Shown here: positions 53,219 to 60,476 of the stretch, one piece after another
Numbering within the stretch: the first letter of the stretch is position 1
Layout of the letters: each line of letters opens with the position of its first letter
Assembly (NCBI GenBank): GCA_017450435.1
Contig: JAFSTO010000060.1
Coordinates: forward strand, 1-64,000
Reading direction: 5' to 3'
DNA length: 64,000 bases
From: Paludibacteraceae bacterium
GTDB lineage: Bacteria; Bacteroidota; Bacteroidia; Bacteroidales; Paludibacteraceae
Program-made: the position numbers and the translations under genes
The notes under the pieces: model-generated
Told to the model about the DNA's origin: nothing
Databases searched by the model: none
Seen by the model: the letters and a program-made list of their open reading frames with translations, nothing else

Positions 53219-53695
53219 CTAATTCATAACCGATGACAGATGCACCTCGTAGATAAGTGTAGAGTAGGGAGGAATATAGCTTTGAGTCCCTTCTGTGCCG
53301 TGACCTTCGGAACCATACCCTAACTGCCACGGAATATAGAGTATTATATCTCCGTGGTTGTGTATCTTCGACATCCCTTCCGAGAATCCTTTTACTACCG
53401 AGCTCATTGCGAGCACTGCATCGGTAGAAGCATCTACTTGATATCCGTTGATTAGACGTAGCTTGTAGTCGCAGGTGATGGTGCTTGTCGATTGCGGACG
53501 GGCGTCAGAACTCAATCCGCCGTAGATAATCTTATATTGCAGACTGTCGGCTGTCGTTATGATGGCGGCATCGGAGCCGGCATTCTGCAGGAGCCACATC
53601 TCGTTTTGTGCTTTCCAGTCAAGCCAATTGTCCTCCTTGCAAGAGAATAGAACAACGCTCAACATGATGAGGAGTAGGTAGTTCAGGTGTTTCAT
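53219..53695 (-). CDS. FKBP-type peptidyl-prolyl isomerase lipoprotein
   Basis: A 158-aa protein with lipobox LFSC at about residue 18. The FKBP fold runs from about residue 55: CDYKLRLINGYQVDAS, VVKGFSEGMSKIHNHGDI, ILYIPWQLGYGSEG and the final strand LIYEVHLSS. Such periplasmic FKBPs assist folding of exported proteins. The ATG at 53695 is used; a longer start overlaps the envC-like gene. Confidence 0.88.
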   Translation of the reverse strand: MKHLNYLLLIMLSVVLFSCKEDNWLDWKAQNEMWLLQNAGSDAAIITTADSLQYKIIYGGLSSDARPQSTSTITCDYKLRLINGYQVDASTDAVLAMSSVVKGFSEGMSKIHNHGDIILYIPWQLGYGSEGHGTEGTQSYIPPYSTLIYEVHLSSVMN

Positions 53696-53697
53696 CG

Positions 53698-54894
53698 TTA
53701 TTTTGCTAACCATAGTTCGGGGTTGAGAATTTCTTTATCTTTCCATATCTGGAAGAATACTGTTGTTGAGTTGTCGTCGTCAGGGTCGCAGTAAATCTTT
53801 CCGATGTTCTGCTTGGCTTTTACGTTGTCGCCTTTTTTCACGCTTACTGTGGCAAGACCGGAATATACTGTTCGATAATTACCATGTTGCACAATCACAG
53901 CCTGTGTGCCGCCCATTGAGAAGATGCTGGTTACCTCGCCTTCAAACACTGCACGGGCTTGTGCATCGGTTGTTGTTTGTAAATACACACCTTTGTTGTT
54001 GACTGTTACCCGCTCCAATGTCGGATGTTGCTGTACTCCGAAATGACCGGATATATACCCTTTCTCCACCGGCCATGGAAGACGGCCTTTGTTCTTCTCA
54101 AAGCCGCCGGCTATCAGTGCCTGCTCTTTGGTCAGCTGTTTGTGGCGGTCTATATCGCGTGCAATAAGTTCCTCTATTTTCTTGTTCAGTTCGTTGGCGC
54201 GTTTCTGCTGACGTCTCTGTTGTGCTTGTAGTTCCTTTTCTTTTTTCTTCAGCGATTTGAGCATGTCCTGTTGTCTGCGTTCGTCACGGGCAAGGTTCTC
54301 TTGCTGGCGTTGTTGCATCTTTACAGCACTTTCTTTGTTCTGTTTGTTCTCCTGCAACAGCTGGTTCTGGAGGTCTATCTCTTGTTGAGTGTTACGTATG
54401 CGTGCTACCTGCTGCTTGCGGAATGACTGAACGTCTTGTATATAACGCATACGGCGCATCATTTGCTGGAAATCCTTGGCGGAGAAAATGAAGAGGATTG
54501 GGGAAACCTGTTTGAAGGTATAATGACTCTCGCGGACGAAGGTAGCGTAGTCGTTCTGCAGTTTCCTTAGGTGTAACTCTAAGGAGTCGCGACGTGTGGA
54601 GAGAGTGCTCATCTCGTAGTCGAGACTGTTGATTTCGCTGTTGAGATTAGAGATGAGACGCCTGCGCTCGCGGATATCTTTGTTCAGAAGATTAAGTTTA
54701 TTCACCGTGGCAGTCTCGCTTTTCTTTGTCTCTTTGAGCATCTGCTGTGTCTTCTCCAACTCCTGCAAGGTCCGTTCGCGCTGACTCTTGAGGTCGCTCA
54801 CGCTCTGGCTCTTCTGAGGGAAGACCACAGCTGTCGTGACAAACAATAGCAGTGCTGTCAGCATTAGTCGCAGGTGGATAATGGGTGTTGTCAT
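53698..54894 (-). CDS. EnvC-like murein hydrolase activator (degenerate LytM domain)
   Basis: A 398-aa protein with a signal peptide (MLTALLLFVTTAVVFPQ), a long coiled coil from about residue 28 to 255 and a C-terminal LytM/M23 domain (GYISGHFGVQQHP...). The zinc ligands of active M23 enzymes are missing: the usual HxGxD position reads NNKGVYLQT and the usual HFEIR reads VFFQIWKD. This matches E. coli EnvC, which has no catalysis but activates amidases under FtsEX control; ftsE lies at 28026-28685. It is followed by FKBP and preceded by DUF4292. Confidence 0.88.
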   Translation of the reverse strand: MTTPIIHLRLMLTALLLFVTTAVVFPQKSQSVSDLKSQRERTLQELEKTQQMLKETKKSETATVNKLNLLNKDIRERRRLISNLNSEINSLDYEMSTLSTRRDSLELHLRKLQNDYATFVRESHYTFKQVSPILFIFSAKDFQQMMRRMRYIQDVQSFRKQQVARIRNTQQEIDLQNQLLQENKQNKESAVKMQQRQQENLARDERRQQDMLKSLKKKEKELQAQQRRQQKRANELNKKIEELIARDIDRHKQLTKEQALIAGGFEKNKGRLPWPVEKGYISGHFGVQQHPTLERVTVNNKGVYLQTTTDAQARAVFEGEVTSIFSMGGTQAVIVQHGNYRTVYSGLATVSVKKGDNVKAKQNIGKIYCDPDDDNSTTVFFQIWKDKEILNPELWLAK

Positions 54895-54945
54895 CGTTGT
54901 GTGATTTGTGTTTTTTTTTATTCCTCAATGTGCTGTTAATGTATT

Positions 54946-55797
54946 TCACAACCCGGGAATGATGGCACCAAGTGTGGTTTTCTTATAATTGTTTATCTTT
55001 AGGCGTGTTATGGTTTGCCTGTTGAACGACAGGTTGGGCAAGGCTATCTCTGCTGAACCGGTAGTCTTATCGTTCTTAAAACTTACTTCCATCACTGCCG
55101 GAAACAATATCTTGTCTGTGAGTGAGTGACCTTTGTATTGAATGCGGGTAACGCCTTTGTTCCCGTCCATCGTGGCTTCCACGCTTAGCGGCATCAACAG
55201 ATGCTCGTCTATGACGTAACTATAGGTTAGTCTGCCCTCGCGGAATGCAAGTGTGCTCTGACCATTGCGTGAATCGGTTTCTATGTCGTTTTCAAGGAAG
55301 AACGACTGAGGCTTGCCTATGACAAAGAGGCGGTTCATCACTATAGCCTGAATGTCGGCGAAAGTAAACGGCAGTCCTGTCTCTTTCTGCAACTCAGGGT
55401 AGGTCATTGAGGCATAGCGTTTGTTCATCTTGTCTATGACAAGCACCTCGCTCTTGGTTGCCTCAAGGCGGTAAAGTTCAATGCCGAGTATTGGCTGAAG
55501 AGCAATGATAAACAACGAGTCGCTGATAAGCGATATCGTGCCGTTAGAACTAATCTGCCGTTGCTCGTAGTTGATGCTAAAGCGACTCTTTTGTGCTTGC
55601 ATCGATATGAACGACGGCTGGGCTGCTATTGTTTTTTCCTGAATAGTCAGTACATGCTTCTTCTGCTCTGTACGGGGCTGTTCTGCAGTAGGAGAAACAA
55701 CCTTTTTCTTGCTTTTGCAGCCGGATAACAGTAGCGCAAAAATCATTAGAGCGGAAATGGCATATACTATGTCGGTTCTGTGTAAGTTGCAAATCAT
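54946..55797 (-). CDS. DUF4292 lipoprotein
   Basis: A 283-aa protein with a lipoprotein signal (ISALMIFALLLSGC, lipobox at about residue 26) and the DUF4292 body. That body has SINYEQRQISSNGTISLISD, IALQPILGIELYRLEAT, KRYASMTYPEL and the final LKINNYKKTTLGAIIPGL. It resembles LolA/LolB-like half-barrels. Its position between a TPR gene and an EnvC-like gene is a common Bacteroidetes arrangement, suggesting an envelope role. Confidence 0.85.
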   Translation of the reverse strand: MICNLHRTDIVYAISALMIFALLLSGCKSKKKVVSPTAEQPRTEQKKHVLTIQEKTIAAQPSFISMQAQKSRFSINYEQRQISSNGTISLISDSLFIIALQPILGIELYRLEATKSEVLVIDKMNKRYASMTYPELQKETGLPFTFADIQAIVMNRLFVIGKPQSFFLENDIETDSRNGQSTLAFREGRLTYSYVIDEHLLMPLSVEATMDGNKGVTRIQYKGHSLTDKILFPAVMEVSFKNDKTTGSAEIALPNLSFNRQTITRLKINNYKKTTLGAIIPGL

Positions 55798-55809
55798 AAG
55801 TAGTTTGAT

Positions 55810-57498
55810 TTATTTTGTCTCTTCTGCTTTGTTTGGTTGCTCTGTGCTTTCGATAATCACCTTGTAGTGCTCCCGCAGTTCAGGGTCAGTCTTGTCTTCT
55901 GCGTTTGCCCAAGCCTGTTGCATGTAGAATTTCGCAAGCGTCTCTTGCCCGCTCAAGTGCAGTATCCACGCATAAGTGTCAAGATAGGTGGCGTTATCGG
56001 GCTCGGCCTTGATGGTACGCTGGCTCATCTTTTCGGCTTTTCTTAGGTCTCCGCCGTTAACTGCAAGGATATATGCGTAGTTATTGAGGACGTATATATT
56101 CTCAGGATTGTAACTTAGCGCGGCCTCATAATAGTAGAACGCTGAGTCAAGTTGCGATTGTTGAACATAGATATCTGCAAGTTGCACGTATAGCGCTATC
56201 TTGTAGTGCAGGTCTGTGGCGTCGGGCTGGGACAACCCTTGTTTGCAGAAATATATTGCCGAGTCTGCTTGCTCCTGTTGCATCTTAAGGCTGCTCATGA
56301 TAAAGTACCACTGCTGCTCTTGAGGCTGATGCTCTATGGCTTTACGGGTGAGGTGAAGATACTCGTCAGTCGTGGCGGTACTGTCTTTCTGAAAGAGAGA
56401 GAGAAGGGTCTGCCATGTCTGTGTGTGAGCAGGATTGATGTCCAATATGGTCCATAGTATAGACTCTGCTTCTTCGTTGCGCTCGGTGGCAAGGTAGTAG
56501 TCTGCCAGAGGACGATGAGCTTCTTCCTCTAACGGATACTGGACAATAAGCGATTGCAGGGCTTGCAGATGAAGACTGTCATTTTGACGCAACCAGCGGT
56601 CGTTGCGAAGGATATCCAACTTATAGTCAAGTGATATGATGTCGTTGCTGATAGCCTGTAACTCATATTGCGCTGCACGGGTATAGTCGCCCGTATCGCC
56701 GTAGTAGTTGCTTAGTGACAACGCCAAATACGGATTCTCAGGATAACTCTTTTCTACTGATACATACTGCTTGTATGCAGCCTCTTTCTCTCCTTGCTGC
56801 ATCATTACATCGCCAAGAAAAACCTGCATGTAGTAGTTGTCAGGGTCTTGCTGAAGGTATTTGTTGATAACAGCAGCTGCCTGTTTGCTCTTGCCTGACA
56901 TCATATACAACCGGTATCGCTGCAACGCACTATACATGTCCGTACCGTTAACATGTTCGATGAGGTCCTGCATGCGCAAGGCACTCTTGATATTTGTTTC
57001 GCGGATGTATATGTTTTGCAACACCTCTGCTGCGTGACTGTCATCAGGAGAACGGCGAATCTCTTTTTGTAAAGCAGTAATGGCTTTTTTGCGGTCGGAT
57101 TTCTCGCCGGTCTTATAATGCTGCACTGAGTATGGATACCAATAGTCGTGGGGCGAAGCTGCGTAGGCGAGGTCAATATATTGCAACATACGCTCATCAT
57201 CGTGCAGACCCCCATAAAGAATGCCAAGGTAATAATTGGTAGCGGCATCATCGGGAGAGATGAGGTGGCAGTGTTGCAAGAGAGCCATCGCTTCGTCATA
57301 TTTGTTTTCGTCCATGGCGAGCATTGCTTCGTAGAAAAAATAACGAAGCTCGCGTTCATCGCGTATCTGCTCAGCTGTTCGAACCTCGCCTTTCGGCTTA
57401 TCCGCCACTCGCTTGGGTTTGGCAGACAAGTCTATTGTCAAAGCCTGCAATAGGGCAAGAAAAATGATAATTGATAATATTTCAGCTTTTGTTGTCAA
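55810..57498 (-). CDS. Tetratricopeptide-repeat protein
   Basis: A 562-aa protein with an N-terminal hydrophobic export signal (EILSIIIFLALLQALTIDLS) and at least 10 TPR units spread over the chain (e.g. AATNYYLGILYGGLHDDERM, TDLHYKIALYVQLADIYVQQ, PENIYVLNNYAYILAVNGGD). It is probably a periplasmic scaffold. The best start is a TTG at 57498, because an in-frame stop lies just upstream and no ATG precedes the signal. A 17-bp tandem duplication (57487-57520) covers this start. Confidence 0.82.
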   Translation of the reverse strand: MTTKAEILSIIIFLALLQALTIDLSAKPKRVADKPKGEVRTAEQIRDERELRYFFYEAMLAMDENKYDEAMALLQHCHLISPDDAATNYYLGILYGGLHDDERMLQYIDLAYAASPHDYWYPYSVQHYKTGEKSDRKKAITALQKEIRRSPDDSHAAEVLQNIYIRETNIKSALRMQDLIEHVNGTDMYSALQRYRLYMMSGKSKQAAAVINKYLQQDPDNYYMQVFLGDVMMQQGEKEAAYKQYVSVEKSYPENPYLALSLSNYYGDTGDYTRAAQYELQAISNDIISLDYKLDILRNDRWLRQNDSLHLQALQSLIVQYPLEEEAHRPLADYYLATERNEEAESILWTILDINPAHTQTWQTLLSLFQKDSTATTDEYLHLTRKAIEHQPQEQQWYFIMSSLKMQQEQADSAIYFCKQGLSQPDATDLHYKIALYVQLADIYVQQSQLDSAFYYYEAALSYNPENIYVLNNYAYILAVNGGDLRKAEKMSQRTIKAEPDNATYLDTYAWILHLSGQETLAKFYMQQAWANAEDKTDPELREHYKVIIESTEQPNKAEETK

Positions 57499-57520
57499 GT
57501 TACTTTTGTTGTCAAGTTAC
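57487..57520. repeat. Perfect 17-bp tandem duplication over a gene start
   Basis: TTTTGTTGTCAAGTTAC occurs at 57487-57503 and again at 57504-57520. On the minus strand each copy carries a TTGACAACAAAAG word containing a possible TTG start, in different frames. Confidence 0.85.
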
Positions 57521-57550
57521 TATTCGTGTATAGTCGTTAATACGTTTCTA

Positions 57551-57568
57551 ACCTCGTTTCGCCCAAGT
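57551..57568 (+). repeat. Partial dispersed element (flank word only)
   Basis: ACCTCGTTTCGCCCAAGT matches the CCTTGTTTCGCYCAAGTG flank of the palindromic family. It is followed by CTCTCAAATC instead of the hairpin, and by CGGTCACTTCA near 57590, similar to the GCGGTCTCACTTCA end of copy 1. It lies 25 nt beyond the dut stop codon. Confidence 0.6.
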
Positions 57569-57592
57569 CTCTCAAATCAGCCGCTCCACCGG

Positions 57593-58027
57593 TCACTTCA
57601 CTCCGCTGTGTCCGAAGCCGCCTTCGCCGCGTTCGGTGTCGCTGAGCTCACTGACCTCAATTATCTGAGGCTGCTCATGCCGCGCTATAACCATCTGTGC
57701 GATGCGCTCGCCGGGTTCTATAGTGACTGCTTCGCCTGAGAGGTTGATAAGGATAATTCCAATCTCGCCTCTATAGTCGGCATCTATTGTGCCCGGCGTG
57801 TTGAGTACGGTTACGCCCCGTTTGAGCGCCATACCGCTGCGCGGGCGAATCTGGGCCTCATAGCCTACCGGTAACTCAATATACAAACCTGTCGGAAACA
57901 GACGTCTTTCTAACGGCTGTAAGGTGAAAGGTTCGCTGATGCTGGTACGTAGATCCATACCTGCTGCCTGGGCACTCTCGTAGCGTGGAAGAGGATTGTC
58001 GGATTTGTTTATAATCTTGATGTTCAT
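57593..58027 (-). CDS. dut: dUTP diphosphatase
   Basis: A 144-aa trimeric dUTPase with all five motifs: [42 protein letters not shown] and the C-terminal [10 protein letters not shown]. It hydrolyses dUTP to dUMP. It heads the minus-strand block dut-TPR-DUF4292-envC, an order frequent in Bacteroidetes. Confidence 0.96.
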   Translation of the reverse strand: MNIKIINKSDNPLPRYESAQAAGMDLRTSISEPFTLQPLERRLFPTGLYIELPVGYEAQIRPRSGMALKRGVTVLNTPGTIDADYRGEIGIILINLSGEAVTIEPGERIAQMVIARHEQPQIIEVSELSDTERGEGGFGHSGVK

Positions 58028-58056
58028 ACGTTTCTGTCTCTGTTCCGCCTGCGTGT

Positions 58057-58104
58057 AGAGACGGTAATTGGGGTGGGGTGTTGTGCGTGGCGTTTACCGT
58101 CTCT
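58057..58104. repeat. Dispersed palindromic element, copy with long loop
   Basis: AGAGACGGTA (58057-58066) and TACCGTCTCT (58095-58104), perfect 10-bp arms, with a GT-rich 28-nt loop. It lies 12 nt beyond the stop of the lipid kinase gene and upstream of dut. Confidence 0.8.
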
Positions 58105-58115
58105 CATAGTTTATA

Positions 58116-59003
58116 CTAAAATCTTTTTTCCGCGAGTACCCGCAGACCGTCTTCTACAATCTTGATATCTATCGTTTCCGGCATGTGAACGGGGTCTCCG
58201 TCAATATGAAATGGTGCCGCGCTTTCGCGTATCAGCTGTACTTTTCTGGCTTTAAGGCTGTTTACGTAGAAACTGCTGTCCACATTCTTTGTGAACAGAC
58301 GCATTGCTAAGGCGGGAGCCACAATCAGCGAGAACTTGCTCACGATAGCTATGTCTAACTTGCCATCCTGGATACTGGCTTTCGGCGCTATCTGTGCGGC
58401 ATTACCCCACTGGTTGCAGTTCGCAAAGGTGATAAGAAAAGCATCGGTGTCAAGGTCTATACCATCACCCATAAGGCGATAATGTTGCGGTTCATAGCGC
58501 CACAACTCCTTCACTATCTGTTCTACGTAGGTCTTTACGCCGCGTTTGTTGGCTTTTTGAAACTCCTCGCTTATCAGTGCATCAAAGCCGCAACCGCAGG
58601 TTACAAAGAAAGGAACGTCATTTGCGGTACCATAATCTACCGTTATAGGCTCTGCTCTGTTGAGCATATCTATTGCATTGGGTACGCGAAGACTTATTCC
58701 TAAGTGGCGTGCAAAACCGTTGCCGCTGCCGATAGGTATAACACCAAGGGCGGTCTGAGTATGTCTCAAGCCGCTTGCCACCTCGTTGACGGTACCGTCA
58801 CCGCCTACCGCCACAACCGACGCAAAACCAAGAGCGGCATACTGCTGGGCAAGCTCTGTTGCATGACCTTTATATTCGGTAAACACTACATTGGCGGACC
58901 ACTGCTCTTTGTCTAACAATTTGTCAATAAGCTTCGGTACACGACGACGATTCTGGTTGTCGGCACCGGAGATGGGGTTGATGATAAAAGCTATATTCTT
59001 CAT
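58116..59003 (-). CDS. Diacylglycerol/lipid kinase (YegS/DgkB-like)
   Basis: A 295-aa protein with the DAGK catalytic signature VVAVGGDGTVNEVASGL (residues about 62-78), IPIGSGNGFARHLG, and TCGCGFDALISEEFQ. It is likely to phosphorylate diacylglycerol or another lipid at the inner membrane. Its promoter is back to back with that of the NamZ-type gene. Confidence 0.9.
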   Translation of the reverse strand: MKNIAFIINPISGADNQNRRRVPKLIDKLLDKEQWSANVVFTEYKGHATELAQQYAALGFASVVAVGGDGTVNEVASGLRHTQTALGVIPIGSGNGFARHLGISLRVPNAIDMLNRAEPITVDYGTANDVPFFVTCGCGFDALISEEFQKANKRGVKTYVEQIVKELWRYEPQHYRLMGDGIDLDTDAFLITFANCNQWGNAAQIAPKASIQDGKLDIAIVSKFSLIVAPALAMRLFTKNVDSSFYVNSLKARKVQLIRESAAPFHIDGDPVHMPETIDIKIVEDGLRVLAEKRF

Positions 59004-59029
59004 ATTTCAAAATCAGCAATAAACGACTA

Positions 59030-59060
59030 CAAAATTACAAAAAAAATCCGATATGTGCAA
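59030..59060 (-). promoter_or_regulatory. Bacteroidetes-type promoter for the lipid kinase
   Basis: Minus strand TTG (59060-59058), 20 nt, TAATTTTG (59037-59030), 27 nt upstream of the ATG. Confidence 0.75.
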
Positions 59061-59097
59061 TATAACTGCGCGTAATATATTATTTTAGAAAAAAAAG

Positions 59098-59128
59098 TTG
59101 CAAGGAAATGTTTTTTTTGTTAACTTTG
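59098..59128 (+). promoter_or_regulatory. Bacteroidetes-type promoter for the DUF1343 gene
   Basis: TTG 59098-59100, 20 nt, TAACTTTG 59121-59128. Confidence 0.75.
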
Positions 59129-59186
59129 CGATTGTTTAATGTGACATTATACCGTCAGCTTTTTAGTTATCCTTTTATCCGATACA

Positions 59187-60476
59187 ATGAAAAAAGTCGT
59201 TTGTCTTTTAAGCTTGTCTCTGAGCTTGTTATTCGGTTGTGGCACGCTGCGTGCCAAGACGTTACCTCGTGTCAGACCCGGTATTGAAGTGCTGCGTGAA
59301 CGTGATTTTGACGTCCTTCGCGGCAAACGTGTCGGGCTTGTAACCAACCCCACAGGTGTGGACAATAAATTGCGCTCCACTGTCGATATCTTACACGAGG
59401 CACCTAATGTGCAACTGGTTGCTCTTTATGGTCCGGAACATGGCGTGCGTGGAAATATATATGCCGGCGACGCGGTTAACACGGAGGTGGACGAACGGAC
59501 GGGACTGCTGATGTACTCCATCTTCGGTAAGACACTCAAACCTACAGCGGAGATGATGAAGGATATTGATGTGTTAGTGTATGATATACAAGACAACGGC
59601 TGCCGGTCATATACGTTTATCTCCACACTTGGCATGCTGATGGAAGCGTGCGCGGAAAACGACAAAGAGCTTGTGGTGCTCGACCGTCCTAACCCTTTGG
59701 GAGGACGGAAGATAGAAGGCTGCTTGGCAGAAGACGGATATATATCTTTCGTGTCGCAGTTTAAGATTCCATACCTGTATGGGCAGACTGTCGGAGAGTT
59801 GGCGCTGATGCTTAATGCCGAGGCGGGCGAAGACCAAGCGGCCGACCTAAGCATTGCTAAGAGCGGCAGGCTGAACAAGCCTTGCAGACTGACCGTAGTG
59901 CCGATGGAAGGCTGGCATCGGGATATGCGCTGGGAAGATACAGGTATGCCTTGGGTGCCGTCTTCACCGCATGTACAAACAGGACATACTGCATACTTCT
60001 ATCCCATGACGGGAATACTTGGCGAGTTCGGATATTACAGCATAGGAGTTGGATATACTCTGCCCTTCGAGTTGTTAGGTGCACCATGGGTGGACGCCGA
60101 GAATTTGGCGGCAGCTATGAATGATTTATCGCTGCCGGGACTTATATTCAGGCCTATTCATTACAAGCCGTTTTATTCGGTCTATAAGGGTGAGCAGATA
60201 CACGGTGTGCAGATTTATATCACCGATTATGCAAAGGTGTGCCTGACGGAAGTGCAGTTCAGACTATTGGAGGTGCTTGACAAGATGTATCCGGAGCGGG
60301 AGTTCTTCAAAGTGGCGGACCCGAAACGGTTTCGAATGTTCGATCAGGTGTGCGGAACAGGATATATAAGAAGCACTTTTGGCAAGCGCTATTTATGGGA
60401 AGATATACGCGACTATTGGATGAAGGATGTGGAGACATATCGTTTGCGTTCCTCTAAATATTATTTATATGAATAG
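59187..60476 (+). CDS. DUF1343 protein, exo-beta-N-acetylmuramidase NamZ-like
   Basis: A 429-aa protein with a signal peptide or lipoprotein-like start (VVCLLSLSLSLLFGC). The NamZ-type core follows: GKRVGLVTNPTGVDNKLRST, LVALYGPEHGVRGN, VYDIQDNGCRSYTFISTLGM and VLDRPNPLGG. DUF1343 includes exo-lytic N-acetylmuramidases acting on peptidoglycan fragments, so cell-wall recycling or scavenging is likely. The next gene overlaps its stop codon. Confidence 0.88.
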   Translation: MKKVVCLLSLSLSLLFGCGTLRAKTLPRVRPGIEVLRERDFDVLRGKRVGLVTNPTGVDNKLRSTVDILHEAPNVQLVALYGPEHGVRGNIYAGDAVNTEVDERTGLLMYSIFGKTLKPTAEMMKDIDVLVYDIQDNGCRSYTFISTLGMLMEACAENDKELVVLDRPNPLGGRKIEGCLAEDGYISFVSQFKIPYLYGQTVGELALMLNAEAGEDQAADLSIAKSGRLNKPCRLTVVPMEGWHRDMRWEDTGMPWVPSSPHVQTGHTAYFYPMTGILGEFGYYSIGVGYTLPFELLGAPWVDAENLAAAMNDLSLPGLIFRPIHYKPFYSVYKGEQIHGVQIYITDYAKVCLTEVQFRLLEVLDKMYPEREFFKVADPKRFRMFDQVCGTGYIRSTFGKRYLWEDIRDYWMKDVETYRLRSSKYYLYE

